Origin: Spirochaetia bacterium UBA6919
Lineage (GTDB): Bacteria; Spirochaetota; UBA6919
NCBI GenBank assembly: GCA_002450905.1
Contig: DKAT01000052.1
Location: forward strand, 11,293 to 24,069
Reading direction: 5' to 3'
DNA: 12,777 bases
The notes under the pieces were generated by a model, which worked only from the letters and a program-made list of their open reading frames with translations, had not been told where the DNA came from and ran no database searches. This document shows, piece after piece, positions 1 through 7,078 of the stretch. The translations under genes and the position numbers were made by a program. Each line of letters opens with the position of its first letter. The first letter of the stretch is position 1.

Positions 1-2379
1 GTGGATGCCCGCCTCCTCGATATGTTCCATGATGCCGCATATTATAGTATCATGACCATCAGATATTGCATCCACATCTACTTCGCAGGCATCCTGTAAA
101 AATTGGTCTATGAGTATTGGAAATGCAATTTGGGAGTGTATAAGATTTTGAAGATATGTATTTAATTGGAATTCATCATAAATTATTTCCATTGCTCTTC
201 CACCCAAGACATATGATGGTCTAACAACTACAGGATATCCTATAGATTTAGATTTTGAGAGCACTTCATCCTGATTATATGCAATATCATTTTGAGGTTG
301 TAAGAATCCCAACCGAATTAACAGCTCCTTAAAATGTTTTCTATCTTCAGCGATATCGATGGAATGAGTGGAAGTACCCAGGATGTTTACACCCGCTTGC
401 TCCAGTGACTTTGCCAGATTCAAGGGAGTCTGTCCACCAAGCTGAACAATTGCACCAAGTGGTTTTTCTTTTTCATAAATGTTCAGAACATCTTCAGTGG
501 TTAATGGTTCAAAAAATAGTTTATCCGACGTGTCATAGTCCGTTGAAACAGTTTCAGGATTCGAATTAACCATAATTGTTTCAAAACCTTCTTCTCTTAA
601 AGCGTATGAGGCATGAACACAGAGATAATCAAACTCTATTCCCTGTCCTATACGATTTGGTCCTCCGCCGATGATCATAATCTTCTTTTTATCTGACAAA
701 AATGACTCATCTTCTTCATCATAAGTTGAATAGAAATAAGGAGTATATGATTTAAATTCTGCTCCACAAGTGTCCACCAGTTTATAAGTAGGCAGAATAC
801 CTTGAGACTTTCTATAATCCCTGACTTCCATTTCTGATTTGTTAGTGATTTTAGCAATTTGTTTATCAGAATACCCATGAGACTTTGCAATAAATAATGT
901 TTCATGAGGGATTTGCTTGAGATGAATAGTAATATTTTTTTCAAAATCACAGAGTTCTTTAAGCTGGTGTAAATACCATAAATCGATTTGTGTATATTGA
1001 TGAATATTTTCTATTTCTATACCAATATCTATAGCGTCTTTGATAAAAAATATCCTTTTGGAATTAGGGAATCGAAGTTTTTTAATTATAATTTCCTTTA
1101 ATTTATCAATATCTTCAGGAGTATAATCTAACATTGGATCATATATTTCGTTTTCAAAACCATGTTTACCAATTTCAAGAGAACGCAATCCTTTTTGCAG
1201 AGCTTCTTTAAAAGTTCTTCCGATAGCCATTACCTCACCTACTGATTTCATCTGGACAGTGAGGATATTATTTGCTTTAGGGAACTTTTCAAACGCCCAT
1301 CGTGGTATTTTAATGACACAATAATCTAGAGTTGGCTCGAAAGATGCTTTTGTTTTTTTTGTGATATCATTGGAGATTTCATCAAGAGTATAACCTACAG
1401 CTAGCTTGGCAGCGATTTTAGCGATAGGAAAACCGGTAGCTTTTGAGGCTAGAGCACTGGATCGTGATACTCTTGGATTCATTTCTATTACTATAACCCG
1501 TCCATCTTTTGGATTTACAGCAAATTGAATATTTGACCCACCAGTTTCGACACCTATTTCACGGATAATGGCTATACTATAATCTCTTAATTTCTGATAT
1601 TCTTTATCGCTAAGGGTTTGCTGAGGAGCAATTGTAATACTATCACCGGTGTGAATACCCATTGGATCAAAATTCTCAATAGAGCAGATAATTACGACAT
1701 TATCATTTTTATCCCGCATCACCTCGAGTTCATATTCTTTCCAGCCAAGAACTGACTCTTCTATCAAGATTTCGCTTACAGGACTTAATTCAATCCCTCT
1801 TTTAGCAAGGATAAGAAACTCTTCGTGATTATAAGCAATACTTCCACCACTTCCACCCAGGGTAAACGAGGGTCTTATTACCAGGGGGTAACCTAGTTCA
1901 TTGGCTATATTAGTAGCTTGATTCATATTTGTGGCGACATTACTTTTAGGGACAGACAATCCCATACGAGTCATAGCCTTTTTGAAGAGATCTCTATCTT
2001 CAGCTTTTTCGATGGATTCCAAGTTTACACCAATCATTTCGACATTATACCGGCTGAATACACCTGATTTTGATAGGGTCACAGCATTATTTAGGGCTGT
2101 TTGACCGCCCAGAGTTGGCAATACAGCATCAGGTCTTTCTTTCTCAATAATTTTTTCAATAATTTCAGGGGTGACAGGTTCGATATAAGTAGCATCAGCC
2201 ATATTCGGGTCGGTCATTATGGTTGCGGGGTTAGAATTTACAAGGACAACTTGATAACCTTCTTCTTTCAAAGCTTTGCAAGCCTGTGATCCCGAGTAAT
2301 CGAATTCGCAAGCTTGCCCTATTACAATGGGTCCTGCTCCAATGATAAGTATTTTTTTTATATCAGTTCTTTTAGGCAT
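1..2379 (-). CDS. carB: Carbamoyl-phosphate synthase large subunit, C-terminus cut by window edge
   Basis: CarB makes carbamoyl phosphate from bicarbonate, ATP and ammonia supplied by the CarA glutaminase, feeding pyrimidine and arginine synthesis in the cytoplasm. Translating the minus strand from the ATG at 2379 gives an unbroken frame to base 1, 793 codons against about 1070 in the family. It starts MPKRTDIKKILIIGAGPIV, followed by VNSNPATIMTDP, the ATP-grasp glycine loop (GGSGGS, near residue 177) and EMNPRVSRSSALASKATGF. The second synthetase half begins with IGGGPNRIGQGIEFDY (near residue 567), then VNSNPETVSTDYDTSD and RPSYVLGGRAMEI. The last visible residues are MEHIEEAGIH. The rest of the second ATP-grasp domain and the allosteric MGS-like domain lie outside the window. 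No frameshift or missing block is visible. The Shine-Dalgarno sequence is weak. carA is not next to it: the gene upstream is divergent and unrelated. Confidence 0.97.
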   Translation of the reverse strand, partial: MPKRTDIKKILIIGAGPIVIGQACEFDYSGSQACKALKEEGYQVVLVNSNPATIMTDPNMADATYIEPVTPEIIEKIIEKERPDAVLPTLGGQTALNNAVTLSKSGVFSRYNVEMIGVNLESIEKAEDRDLFKKAMTRMGLSVPKSNVATNMNQATNIANELGYPLVIRPSFTLGGSGGSIAYNHEEFLILAKRGIELSPVSEILIEESVLGWKEYELEVMRDKNDNVVIICSIENFDPMGIHTGDSITIAPQQTLSDKEYQKLRDYSIAIIREIGVETGGSNIQFAVNPKDGRVIVIEMNPRVSRSSALASKATGFPIAKIAAKLAVGYTLDEISNDITKKTKASFEPTLDYCVIKIPRWAFEKFPKANNILTVQMKSVGEVMAIGRTFKEALQKGLRSLEIGKHGFENEIYDPMLDYTPEDIDKLKEIIIKKLRFPNSKRIFFIKDAIDIGIEIENIHQYTQIDLWYLHQLKELCDFEKNITIHLKQIPHETLFIAKSHGYSDKQIAKITNKSEMEVRDYRKSQGILPTYKLVDTCGAEFKSYTPYFYSTYDEEDESFLSDKKKIMIIGGGPNRIGQGIEFDYLCVHASYALREEGFETIMVNSNPETVSTDYDTSDKLFFEPLTTEDVLNIYEKEKPLGAIVQLGGQTPLNLAKSLEQAGVNILGTSTHSIDIAEDRKHFKELLIRLGFLQPQNDIAYNQDEVLSKSKSIGYPVVVRPSYVLGGRAMEIIYDEFQLNTYLQNLIHSQIAFPILIDQFLQDACEVDVDAISDGHDTIICGIMEHIEEAGIH

Positions 2380-2455
2380 AGATTTCTTTTTAAAGATTTT
2401 TTTATAAAACTGTTCAAATATAACAAAAAAATATTCTTTGATGCACGAATATTCC

Positions 2456-2473
2456 ATATTCTCATGAAAATAT
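2456..2473. repeat. Near-perfect 18-bp palindrome in the carB leader
   Basis: ATATT, one unpaired base, TCATGA, one unpaired base, AATAT: 16 of 18 positions are self-complementary. Further ATATTC copies lie just to the left (near 2431 and 2449). It sits between the proposed carB promoter and the carB start, so it could be an operator or a hairpin in the leader. No regulator is identified. Confidence 0.35.
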
Positions 2474-2518
2474 TGGTGTATAGATCTGTTGATATTTTAA
2501 AATCCTTTGTGAGACAAG

Positions 2519-2548
2519 ATATAACGATACAACATTTTTAACAGTCAA
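2519..2548 (-). promoter_or_regulatory. Candidate sigma70 promoter for carB
   Basis: On the minus strand a TTGACT hexamer (2548-2543) is followed after 18 nt by TTATAT (2524-2519). Transcription would start near 2512 and give carB a leader of about 130 nt containing the palindrome at 2456-2473. In such AT-rich DNA this pairing can arise by chance. Confidence 0.4.
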
Positions 2549-2567
2549 TTTATTTAGATAATTATTT

Positions 2568-2595
2568 TTGAATTTCTATTTCCCTTTAATATATT
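2568..2595 (+). promoter_or_regulatory. Candidate promoter giving a leaderless mRNA for the 2602 gene
   Basis: TTGAAT (2568-2573), 16-nt spacer, TATATT (2590-2595). The A of the ATG at 2602 is 7 nt beyond the -10 box, where transcription would be expected to start. No Shine-Dalgarno sequence precedes that ATG, which fits a leaderless transcript. Confidence 0.35.
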
Positions 2596-2601
2596 TAATT
2601 C

Positions 2602-3912
2602 ATGGTTAATTTAGTTTTTAAAATCATTTTGAGTGGGATGTTCTTATTATTTTTATCCAGTGATACACAGTTATTTTCAAACAATAAAGAAACTTATATT
2701 TTAATACCTATGGATAATATTCAAAAAGAACACCTTCGGGCTTATGGAGTCGTATATTTAGGATTATCAAAGAAATATAAAGGGGAATGGTTGTTAAATT
2801 ATAGGGGGGGGAGTTTTTTATTACCCAATAAGGAAATATTAATTGACAGAGCATCCAGCCTTGATGTAAGTTATAAAATAATAAATAAAAAAGAGTTACT
2901 TTCTATTTATAAGACTATAGAAAATAATAATATGTCGAGAATAGAACTTATAAATCTACCCAAAATAGCTGTTTATACACCTCCTGACAAGGAACCCTGG
3001 GATGATGCAGTGACACTTGTCTTGACTTATGCTAAAATCCCCTTTGATAAGATATGGGATAGTGATATAATCAAAGGAGTTTTGAAATCTAAAAAATATG
3101 ACTGGTTACACCTTCACCATGAGGATTTTACTGGTCAATATGGGAAATTTTTCTCAAGCTATGAAAGATACCCTTTTAAATTTCAATGGTATTTAAAAAT
3201 GGTTTTGACTGCTCAAAAGGAGGCCAAAAAACACCATTTCAAAACAGTTCAAATGTATAAATATTTTATAGCTAAATCCATAAAAGATTTCATCAGAAGG
3301 GGAGGATTTTTATTTGCAATGTGTACTGCAACAGATACTCTTGATATAGCTTTATCAGCAGAAGGAATTGATATTATAGCAAAAGAAATAGATGGTACAC
3401 CAATTGATGACGACATTCAAGCAAAATTAGATTATAGCAAGACCTTAGCATTTACTAAATATACAATTTATACTGATCCAAGAAGATATGAGTTTTCAAA
3501 TATAGATATTGATGTAGTTAAAGAAGATTTAATTAGTAAGCCTGATTTTTTTGAGTTATTCCGTTTCTCTGCACAAGTTGATACCATTCCTTGTATGTTA
3601 AATCAAAATCATGTAAGAGTTGTAAAAGGTTTTTTAGGTCAGACTACAGGATTTAACCATAAGTATATTAAATCTAAAATATCAATTTTAGCTAAAACAC
3701 CCAATACAGATAGAATTAAGTATATACACGGGAACTTTGGGAAAGGTACATTTACATTTTATGGAGGACATGATCCCGAATCTTATATCCATGAACTGGA
3801 TGATCCTCCTACAAATCTTAGTAAATATCCCAGCTCTCCAGGATATCGACTCATATTGAATAACATTTTTTTGCCATCCGTGAACAAAAAATTATTTAAG
3901 CGTAAGACATGA
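2602..3912 (+). CDS. Exported protein of the family often mislabelled 'asparagine synthetase B'
   Basis: 436 residues with an N-terminal hydrophobic signal segment (about residues 5-20), so probably exported; no lipobox cysteine is seen. From memory, conserved blocks match a family of about 420-residue proteins in Bacteroidota and related phyla that are often annotated 'asparagine synthetase B'. These blocks are ILIPMD (34-39), LLNYRGGSFLLP (64-75), APYTP-like PKIAVYTPP followed by EPWDDAVTLVLTYA (131-144), DWLHLHHEDFTGQYGKF (167-183), GGFLFAMCTATDTLDIAL (234-251), FGKGTFTFYGGHDPE (379-393) and SPGYRLILNNIFLP (412-425). It has neither the N-terminal nucleophilic cysteine nor the SGGLDS ATP-pyrophosphatase loop of real AsnB, so that name is unsupported. 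The GGG-F-AMC-A-D block looks like a nucleophile elbow of a class I amidotransferase-like fold, which is inference. The conserved NYRGGS is encoded through a run of eight G. The gene converges on the SCP2 gene, 5 nt away. Confidence 0.85.
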   Translation: MVNLVFKIILSGMFLLFLSSDTQLFSNNKETYILIPMDNIQKEHLRAYGVVYLGLSKKYKGEWLLNYRGGSFLLPNKEILIDRASSLDVSYKIINKKELLSIYKTIENNNMSRIELINLPKIAVYTPPDKEPWDDAVTLVLTYAKIPFDKIWDSDIIKGVLKSKKYDWLHLHHEDFTGQYGKFFSSYERYPFKFQWYLKMVLTAQKEAKKHHFKTVQMYKYFIAKSIKDFIRRGGFLFAMCTATDTLDIALSAEGIDIIAKEIDGTPIDDDIQAKLDYSKTLAFTKYTIYTDPRRYEFSNIDIDVVKEDLISKPDFFELFRFSAQVDTIPCMLNQNHVRVVKGFLGQTTGFNHKYIKSKISILAKTPNTDRIKYIHGNFGKGTFTFYGGHDPESYIHELDDPPTNLSKYPSSPGYRLILNNIFLPSVNKKLFKRKT

Positions 3913-3941
3913 TGAAATTATAGAAATACATTTAATTTCAT
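3912..3941. repeat. Inverted repeat across the convergent stop codons
   Basis: ATGAAATTA (3912-3920) and TAATTTCAT (3933-3941) form a perfect 9-bp stem with a 12-nt loop exactly where the two convergent genes end. It might end transcripts in both directions, but it is almost all A and T and lacks a clear T-tract. Confidence 0.25.
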
Positions 3942-4238
3942 AGCCAGAGTAACATCTCCAGAGATTTTCATTTTTTGTGACATAAAAGCCATTTGAGGAG
4001 TAAGCCTTTTTTCAATGATTTCGATAAAATCATGATCTGATAAAGTTATTGTACAATCAGCATCCCCTTCTCCTTCTTCAATTGAAGGATTTTCAACGCA
4101 AAGAAGTCTCCAGACACCTCTATTATCTCCTGTAATTATAAATTTATAAATTGTAGATAGTTGTTGAATATCTTTTGCACGAGTAATAAAAAGTTCTTTT
4201 AAATCTTTATCAAATATTTCTTTGCTTGATTTTGACAT
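3918..4238 (-). CDS. Small SCP2 sterol-transfer-domain protein
   Basis: 106 residues from the ATG at 4238, which has the good Shine-Dalgarno GAAGGGA a few bases upstream. The frame stays open upstream to 4289, but that extension looks like leader DNA. The protein resembles single-domain SCP2-like proteins, which form a hydrophobic cavity that binds lipids. The supporting pattern is a helical N-terminus, a strand pair IYKFIITGDNRGVWRLLC (30-47), an acidic turn EEGEGDADCTITLS (54-67), the helix DFIEIIEKRLTPQMAFMSQKMKI (70-92), and the closing G-D--LAMKLN motif (94-103). The family occurs as stand-alone proteins and as domains of larger enzymes. The ligand here is unknown and no membrane segment is present. 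It is the last gene of the minus-strand run, 291 nt after the dehydratase gene, so it probably has its own control region. Confidence 0.72.
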   Translation of the reverse strand: MSKSSKEIFDKDLKELFITRAKDIQQLSTIYKFIITGDNRGVWRLLCVENPSIEEGEGDADCTITLSDHDFIEIIEKRLTPQMAFMSQKMKISGDVTLAMKLNVFL

Positions 4239-4327
4239 AATTTCCCTTCTAAATAGTTTATTATTTTCATGTTTATTTAAAATTAACACCTATTTCAAGA
4301 AACTCATGCGAAAAATATTTATTTTCC

Positions 4328-4356
4328 TTGACAAACAAAATCATTTTACTTAAATT
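4328..4356 (+). promoter_or_regulatory. Candidate plus-strand promoter with no gene downstream
   Basis: TTGACA (4328-4333), 17-nt spacer, TAAATT (4351-4356). A transcript would start near 4363, run through the structured segment 4376-4519, and then go antisense into the dehydratase gene. There is no plus-strand reading frame to serve, so if active it would make a non-coding RNA. Confidence 0.35.
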
Positions 4357-4375
4357 AAAATCACCAAAATACAAT

Positions 4376-4456
4376 GAAATCATTTATTCAATAAGGTGTT
4401 TGGGCTATTGAACACCTGAAATGTGCTATTGACTTTAACTTTGAATAAATTATTTC
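4376..4456. other. Structured non-coding element: long inverted repeat enclosing a hairpin
   Basis: Outer arms GAAATCATTTATTCAA (4376-4391) and TTGAATAAATTATTTC (4441-4456) pair at 15 of 16 positions. Inside is a 7-bp stem, AGGTGTT (4394-4400) with AACACCT (4411-4417). GCTATTGA occurs twice (4404-4411 and 4425-4432), 21 nt apart. The left arm's TTCAATA (4387-4393) could pair instead with TATTGAA (4406-4412), which would break both other stems, so alternative folds are possible. It lies between two genes read on the minus strand. It could be a leader or switch for the SCP2 gene, an RNA from the plus-strand promoter at 4328, or a small mobile palindrome. No target-site duplication is seen. Confidence 0.5.
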
Positions 4457-4461
4457 CTTTT

Positions 4462-4519
4462 TGAAGTTGTAAATGGATTTCCGGTAGACTGGGAGGGGAG
4501 AAATCCAAATACAACTTCA
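4462..4519. other. Second long hairpin with purine-rich loop
   Basis: Ten outer pairs (4462-4471 with 4510-4519), a 2x2 internal loop, then seven inner pairs (4474-4480 with 4501-4507), closing a 20-nt loop rich in G (4481-4500). It begins 11 nt after the dehydratase stop codon in the minus direction, so it could protect or end that transcript. Neither direction has the T-tract of an intrinsic terminator. Confidence 0.5.
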
Positions 4520-4529
4520 CTATTAAAAT

Positions 4530-4868
4530 TTATTGATATAGTAAATCTGCTTTAGCAGCAAATATAAAATCACTTTCACTTAAGCCATCTATCTTATGAG
4601 TCCACAAAGTTATTTTCACTTTACCCCAAGATAAAAAAATATCCGGATGATGTCCCTCTTCTTCAGCTAGATTCCCAACCTTATTTGTGAAATTTAATGC
4701 TTCAAGAAAATCATTAAATACAAAGTCTTTTTCTATGTGATGATCATTGATTAATGACCATTTATTACCCAATTGATTATAGATATTTTGAAGATCAGTG
4801 TCTTTCAGAGGGGGAACTCCTCCCATACAAGGAACGCATTTTTTGTTTGCTAGATCACAACTTTCCAT
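4530..4868 (-). CDS. 4a-hydroxytetrahydrobiopterin dehydratase (pterin-4a-carbinolamine dehydratase)
   Basis: This enzyme removes water from 4a-hydroxytetrahydropterin, allowing recycling of the reduced pterin cofactor of aromatic amino acid hydroxylases. In some bacteria it works elsewhere in pterin metabolism. The 112-residue product has the family signature E-E-G-H-H-P (70-75), W81, the strand KVKITLWTH (83-91) and the closing GLSESDFIFAAKAD (95-108). The paired histidines H73/H74 with H91 are the expected catalytic residues. The N-terminus (KKCVPCMGGVPPL, 9-21) is the cysteine-containing extension seen in many bacterial members. The start is the first available ATG. Its Shine-Dalgarno (AGGA, far upstream) is poor. 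No phenylalanine hydroxylase gene is in the window. It follows the PstS-like gene after 152 nt, so sharing that transcript is possible but not certain. The family symbol phhB is not used because the hydroxylase partner is absent. Confidence 0.93.
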   Translation of the reverse strand: MESCDLANKKCVPCMGGVPPLKDTDLQNIYNQLGNKWSLINDHHIEKDFVFNDFLEALNFTNKVGNLAEEEGHHPDIFLSWGKVKITLWTHKIDGLSESDFIFAAKADLLYQ

Positions 4869-5020
4869 TTTATTTTTCCTATAATATTTTTGATTTAAAC
4901 ACTTTAGAGTGGGAAAATATTGATTTTAGTGATATTTTTTTAAGATATTTTTTTTACGGTTGGATAAAATAATGGTTAAATCCAATATTTTATAATTGAT
5001 TCTAATGGTTTTATGATTGA

Positions 5021-6103
5021 TCAAGTTTTTTCCTTGAAAACCTTTTTTTTATTTTTTTCCGAACGATTTAAAGGGATTAATCCATTTTTCTTGTAATGTT
5101 TTTTTAATGATTCAGAATAAAAGAAATTGATTATCGGTTCAACATTTTTTTTTATTTTATCTGAGATGATAAGATATATTTTAGGTTTGATAACAAAGGA
5201 TTTAGCTGCTTGTCCTTCTTTTGTATCGAGATTATTATATACCAATATCCTTTTTACATCATTCCCTATAAGCATTTTGTGTTTTTCTTTCGGTGAAGCC
5301 TTATTTATATTGTGGAGCTTTTCAAATGTATTAGAACTTTTAAAATAATTATTTGTGATGTAGCCTATAGCATATCTATTATTCATTACACTGTTATAGA
5401 CATCAAGATCTGTAGAAAATGTGTGTAATTCTCTTGTGAATGGTTTAAATGAAAGAACTTTTTTAGAAACCCAATAATTATTCCCGGAACTAATCTTCCT
5501 ACCTACAAGAAGAATTTTTGAGGATGGATCAAAATTTCTAATTCTTTCTTTTCGAATTTCATCAGCAGTTTTTTTTGTATTTTCATTATTTGTTTGATTT
5601 TGTGAGATAGGTGTGCTTTTATCATCTTTTTTTTCATTATTTTTTTTCGCATCAAGATTCCATGTAGGATAGACACCAAGAAAGATGTTTTGTAATTGAG
5701 AGAGTTTTAAAGATCTGATGGGATTTGCTTTATTAACAATAAAATATATTTCTGTTCTAGCAATTGCATATAAAGTGGGATTCAGATTGTATTTTTTTAG
5801 CTCTATTTTTAGATCAAATTTAAAGTTATGATTTACAATTGCAATATCTGTCGTTTGATCAATAAGAGCAGAAAGGGCTCTTGTACTTCCCCCTGCGATA
5901 AAGTGGAATTTAATAGCAGGATTTGATTTAAGTGAGTAGAAGAAATCAGATATTTTTTGCAAATCCTCGGACTTTTTTAAGATATTGATAAAACTTTCAG
6001 AGCCTTTAATTATAAAGATATTTTGGTCATTTTCAGATTGGCAGGATATAAATAACACGTTTATAAGGAGAAGAAAAATTATAAAATTTATTTTGGTTAA
6101 CAT
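5021..6103 (-). CDS. PstS-like substrate-binding lipoprotein
   Basis: 360 residues. A signal peptide ends in a relaxed lipobox (FISC, cysteine 21), so a membrane-anchored lipoprotein is expected. The body follows the phosphate-binding PstS pattern: an early IKGSESF (32-38), GGSTRALSALIDQTTDIAIVN (71-91, like the PstS G-G-LxxG-xDIA block), SQLQNIFLGVYPTW (135-148, like IFxGxxxxW), GRKISSGNNYW (201-211, like the R--SGT loop), YAIGYI (244-249) and a final GLIPLN (341-346). A low-complexity Asn/Lys-rich segment (about 151-193) separates the W and R--SG motifs, where typical PstS proteins have a short loop. No PstC, PstA or PstB gene is nearby, so it may act as a stand-alone binding or sensing protein. 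The ligand is not proven to be phosphate. It follows the 305-residue exported protein after 46 nt. Confidence 0.78.
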   Translation of the reverse strand: MLTKINFIIFLLLINVLFISCQSENDQNIFIIKGSESFINILKKSEDLQKISDFFYSLKSNPAIKFHFIAGGSTRALSALIDQTTDIAIVNHNFKFDLKIELKKYNLNPTLYAIARTEIYFIVNKANPIRSLKLSQLQNIFLGVYPTWNLDAKKNNEKKDDKSTPISQNQTNNENTKKTADEIRKERIRNFDPSSKILLVGRKISSGNNYWVSKKVLSFKPFTRELHTFSTDLDVYNSVMNNRYAIGYITNNYFKSSNTFEKLHNINKASPKEKHKMLIGNDVKRILVYNNLDTKEGQAAKSFVIKPKIYLIISDKIKKNVEPIINFFYSESLKKHYKKNGLIPLNRSEKNKKKVFKEKT

Positions 6104-6149
6104 TTTTTTTCAACTAATTTTTATTGTTGTTTTAAAATAATATGAATTA

Positions 6150-7067
6150 TTACAGATCGTCAATATCTTTATTTTCTTCATGGGATTTAATTTTTTGATT
6201 TTTTAAATAATTTTTTTTATTCTTTGACAAATTATTTTTTAGTTTAACTATTTTTGACTGGACTAGATTTTTTAATTGATCCAATAGATTATTATATACC
6301 ATCATTCGATATAAGTTTATTTGTTGATTTTCGGGTAAACTTGTAATATTCATTTCTATTCTATGATTTGTGAAGTCCTTTGAATTATTTTTTGCTAAAT
6401 CTATATTTGATAATAAGCGAAAAGTATTTTTTTCTAATTTTAATTGTATGTTATATTCTTTATAATTCCAGGAGAGTAAATAATAATAAGCGAGCTTAAC
6501 TCTTTGTCTTTCAATATTATATTTGGCATAACGAGTACGAAAATTATTAATGAGTCTATTTAATTGATCAAGATTTAGATTTAGGAAATACTTTACATGA
6601 TATAACTTATTACCGAAGAAATTAAATGTAATATCCTGTAATAATCCATTTAGGCGGGAGAGGTTTTGTATATCAGAAATATGCAAGGATTTGATTTTTT
6701 TTAAGTTGAGGTAAAATTGTTTTCCTTTGCTGATAAGTTCATATGATTTGTGAAAGATATGTGTATCTTCCAAAGAAATATAATAGGTTTGATTATTTAT
6801 TTTAACAGGAAGAGCGGATGAATGGCGGGGAAAATTCAATCTTCTCGAGAGCAGATGATAGGGATTGATGATTAATTGTTTTGAAGCCACATTATTTATG
6901 CTTAAATTAATATCTTTTTCATAGAGTTTTTGAATTGTTGATTTAATTGTATCATGATTAATATATATATTTTGGAAACCCACAAACCCTTTGATATCAG
7001 TCAAGTTATATGAATTACTATTAAGTGACACTGTTAATATAATAAGACAAATTAATATTGTTTTCAT
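6150..7067 (-). CDS. Exported protein of unknown function
   Basis: 305 residues with a clear signal peptide (MKTILICLIILTVSLNSNS, cleavage probably near residue 19) and no lipobox. I do not recognise a named family. The middle (about 148-225) has the look of a small alpha/beta domain seen in many bacterial envelope proteins: FNFFGNKLYHVKYFLNL, then a helix LDQLNRLINNFRTRYAK, then a tryptophan-containing strand pair (SWNYKEYNIQLKLEKN). The C-terminus is very rich in Lys and Asn with an acidic end (DIDDL). The Shine-Dalgarno AGAGGA is well placed and starts right after the stop codon of the preceding lipoprotein gene, only 11 nt away, so translation of the two is probably coupled. It is likely periplasmic. 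Confidence 0.75.
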   Translation of the reverse strand: MKTILICLIILTVSLNSNSYNLTDIKGFVGFQNIYINHDTIKSTIQKLYEKDINLSINNVASKQLIINPYHLLSRRLNFPRHSSALPVKINNQTYYISLEDTHIFHKSYELISKGKQFYLNLKKIKSLHISDIQNLSRLNGLLQDITFNFFGNKLYHVKYFLNLNLDQLNRLINNFRTRYAKYNIERQRVKLAYYYLLSWNYKEYNIQLKLEKNTFRLLSNIDLAKNNSKDFTNHRIEMNITSLPENQQINLYRMMVYNNLLDQLKNLVQSKIVKLKNNLSKNKKNYLKNQKIKSHEENKDIDDL

Positions 7068-7078
7068 ATTATCCTCTG

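Noticed and set aside
2101..2541. Plus-strand frames of 62 and 75 codons
   Set aside because: They are antisense to carB or lie in its leader; carB is unmistakable on the other strand.
4462..4519. Long hairpin as an intrinsic terminator for the dehydratase gene
   Set aside because: No T-tract follows the stem on either strand, and the stem contains an internal loop.
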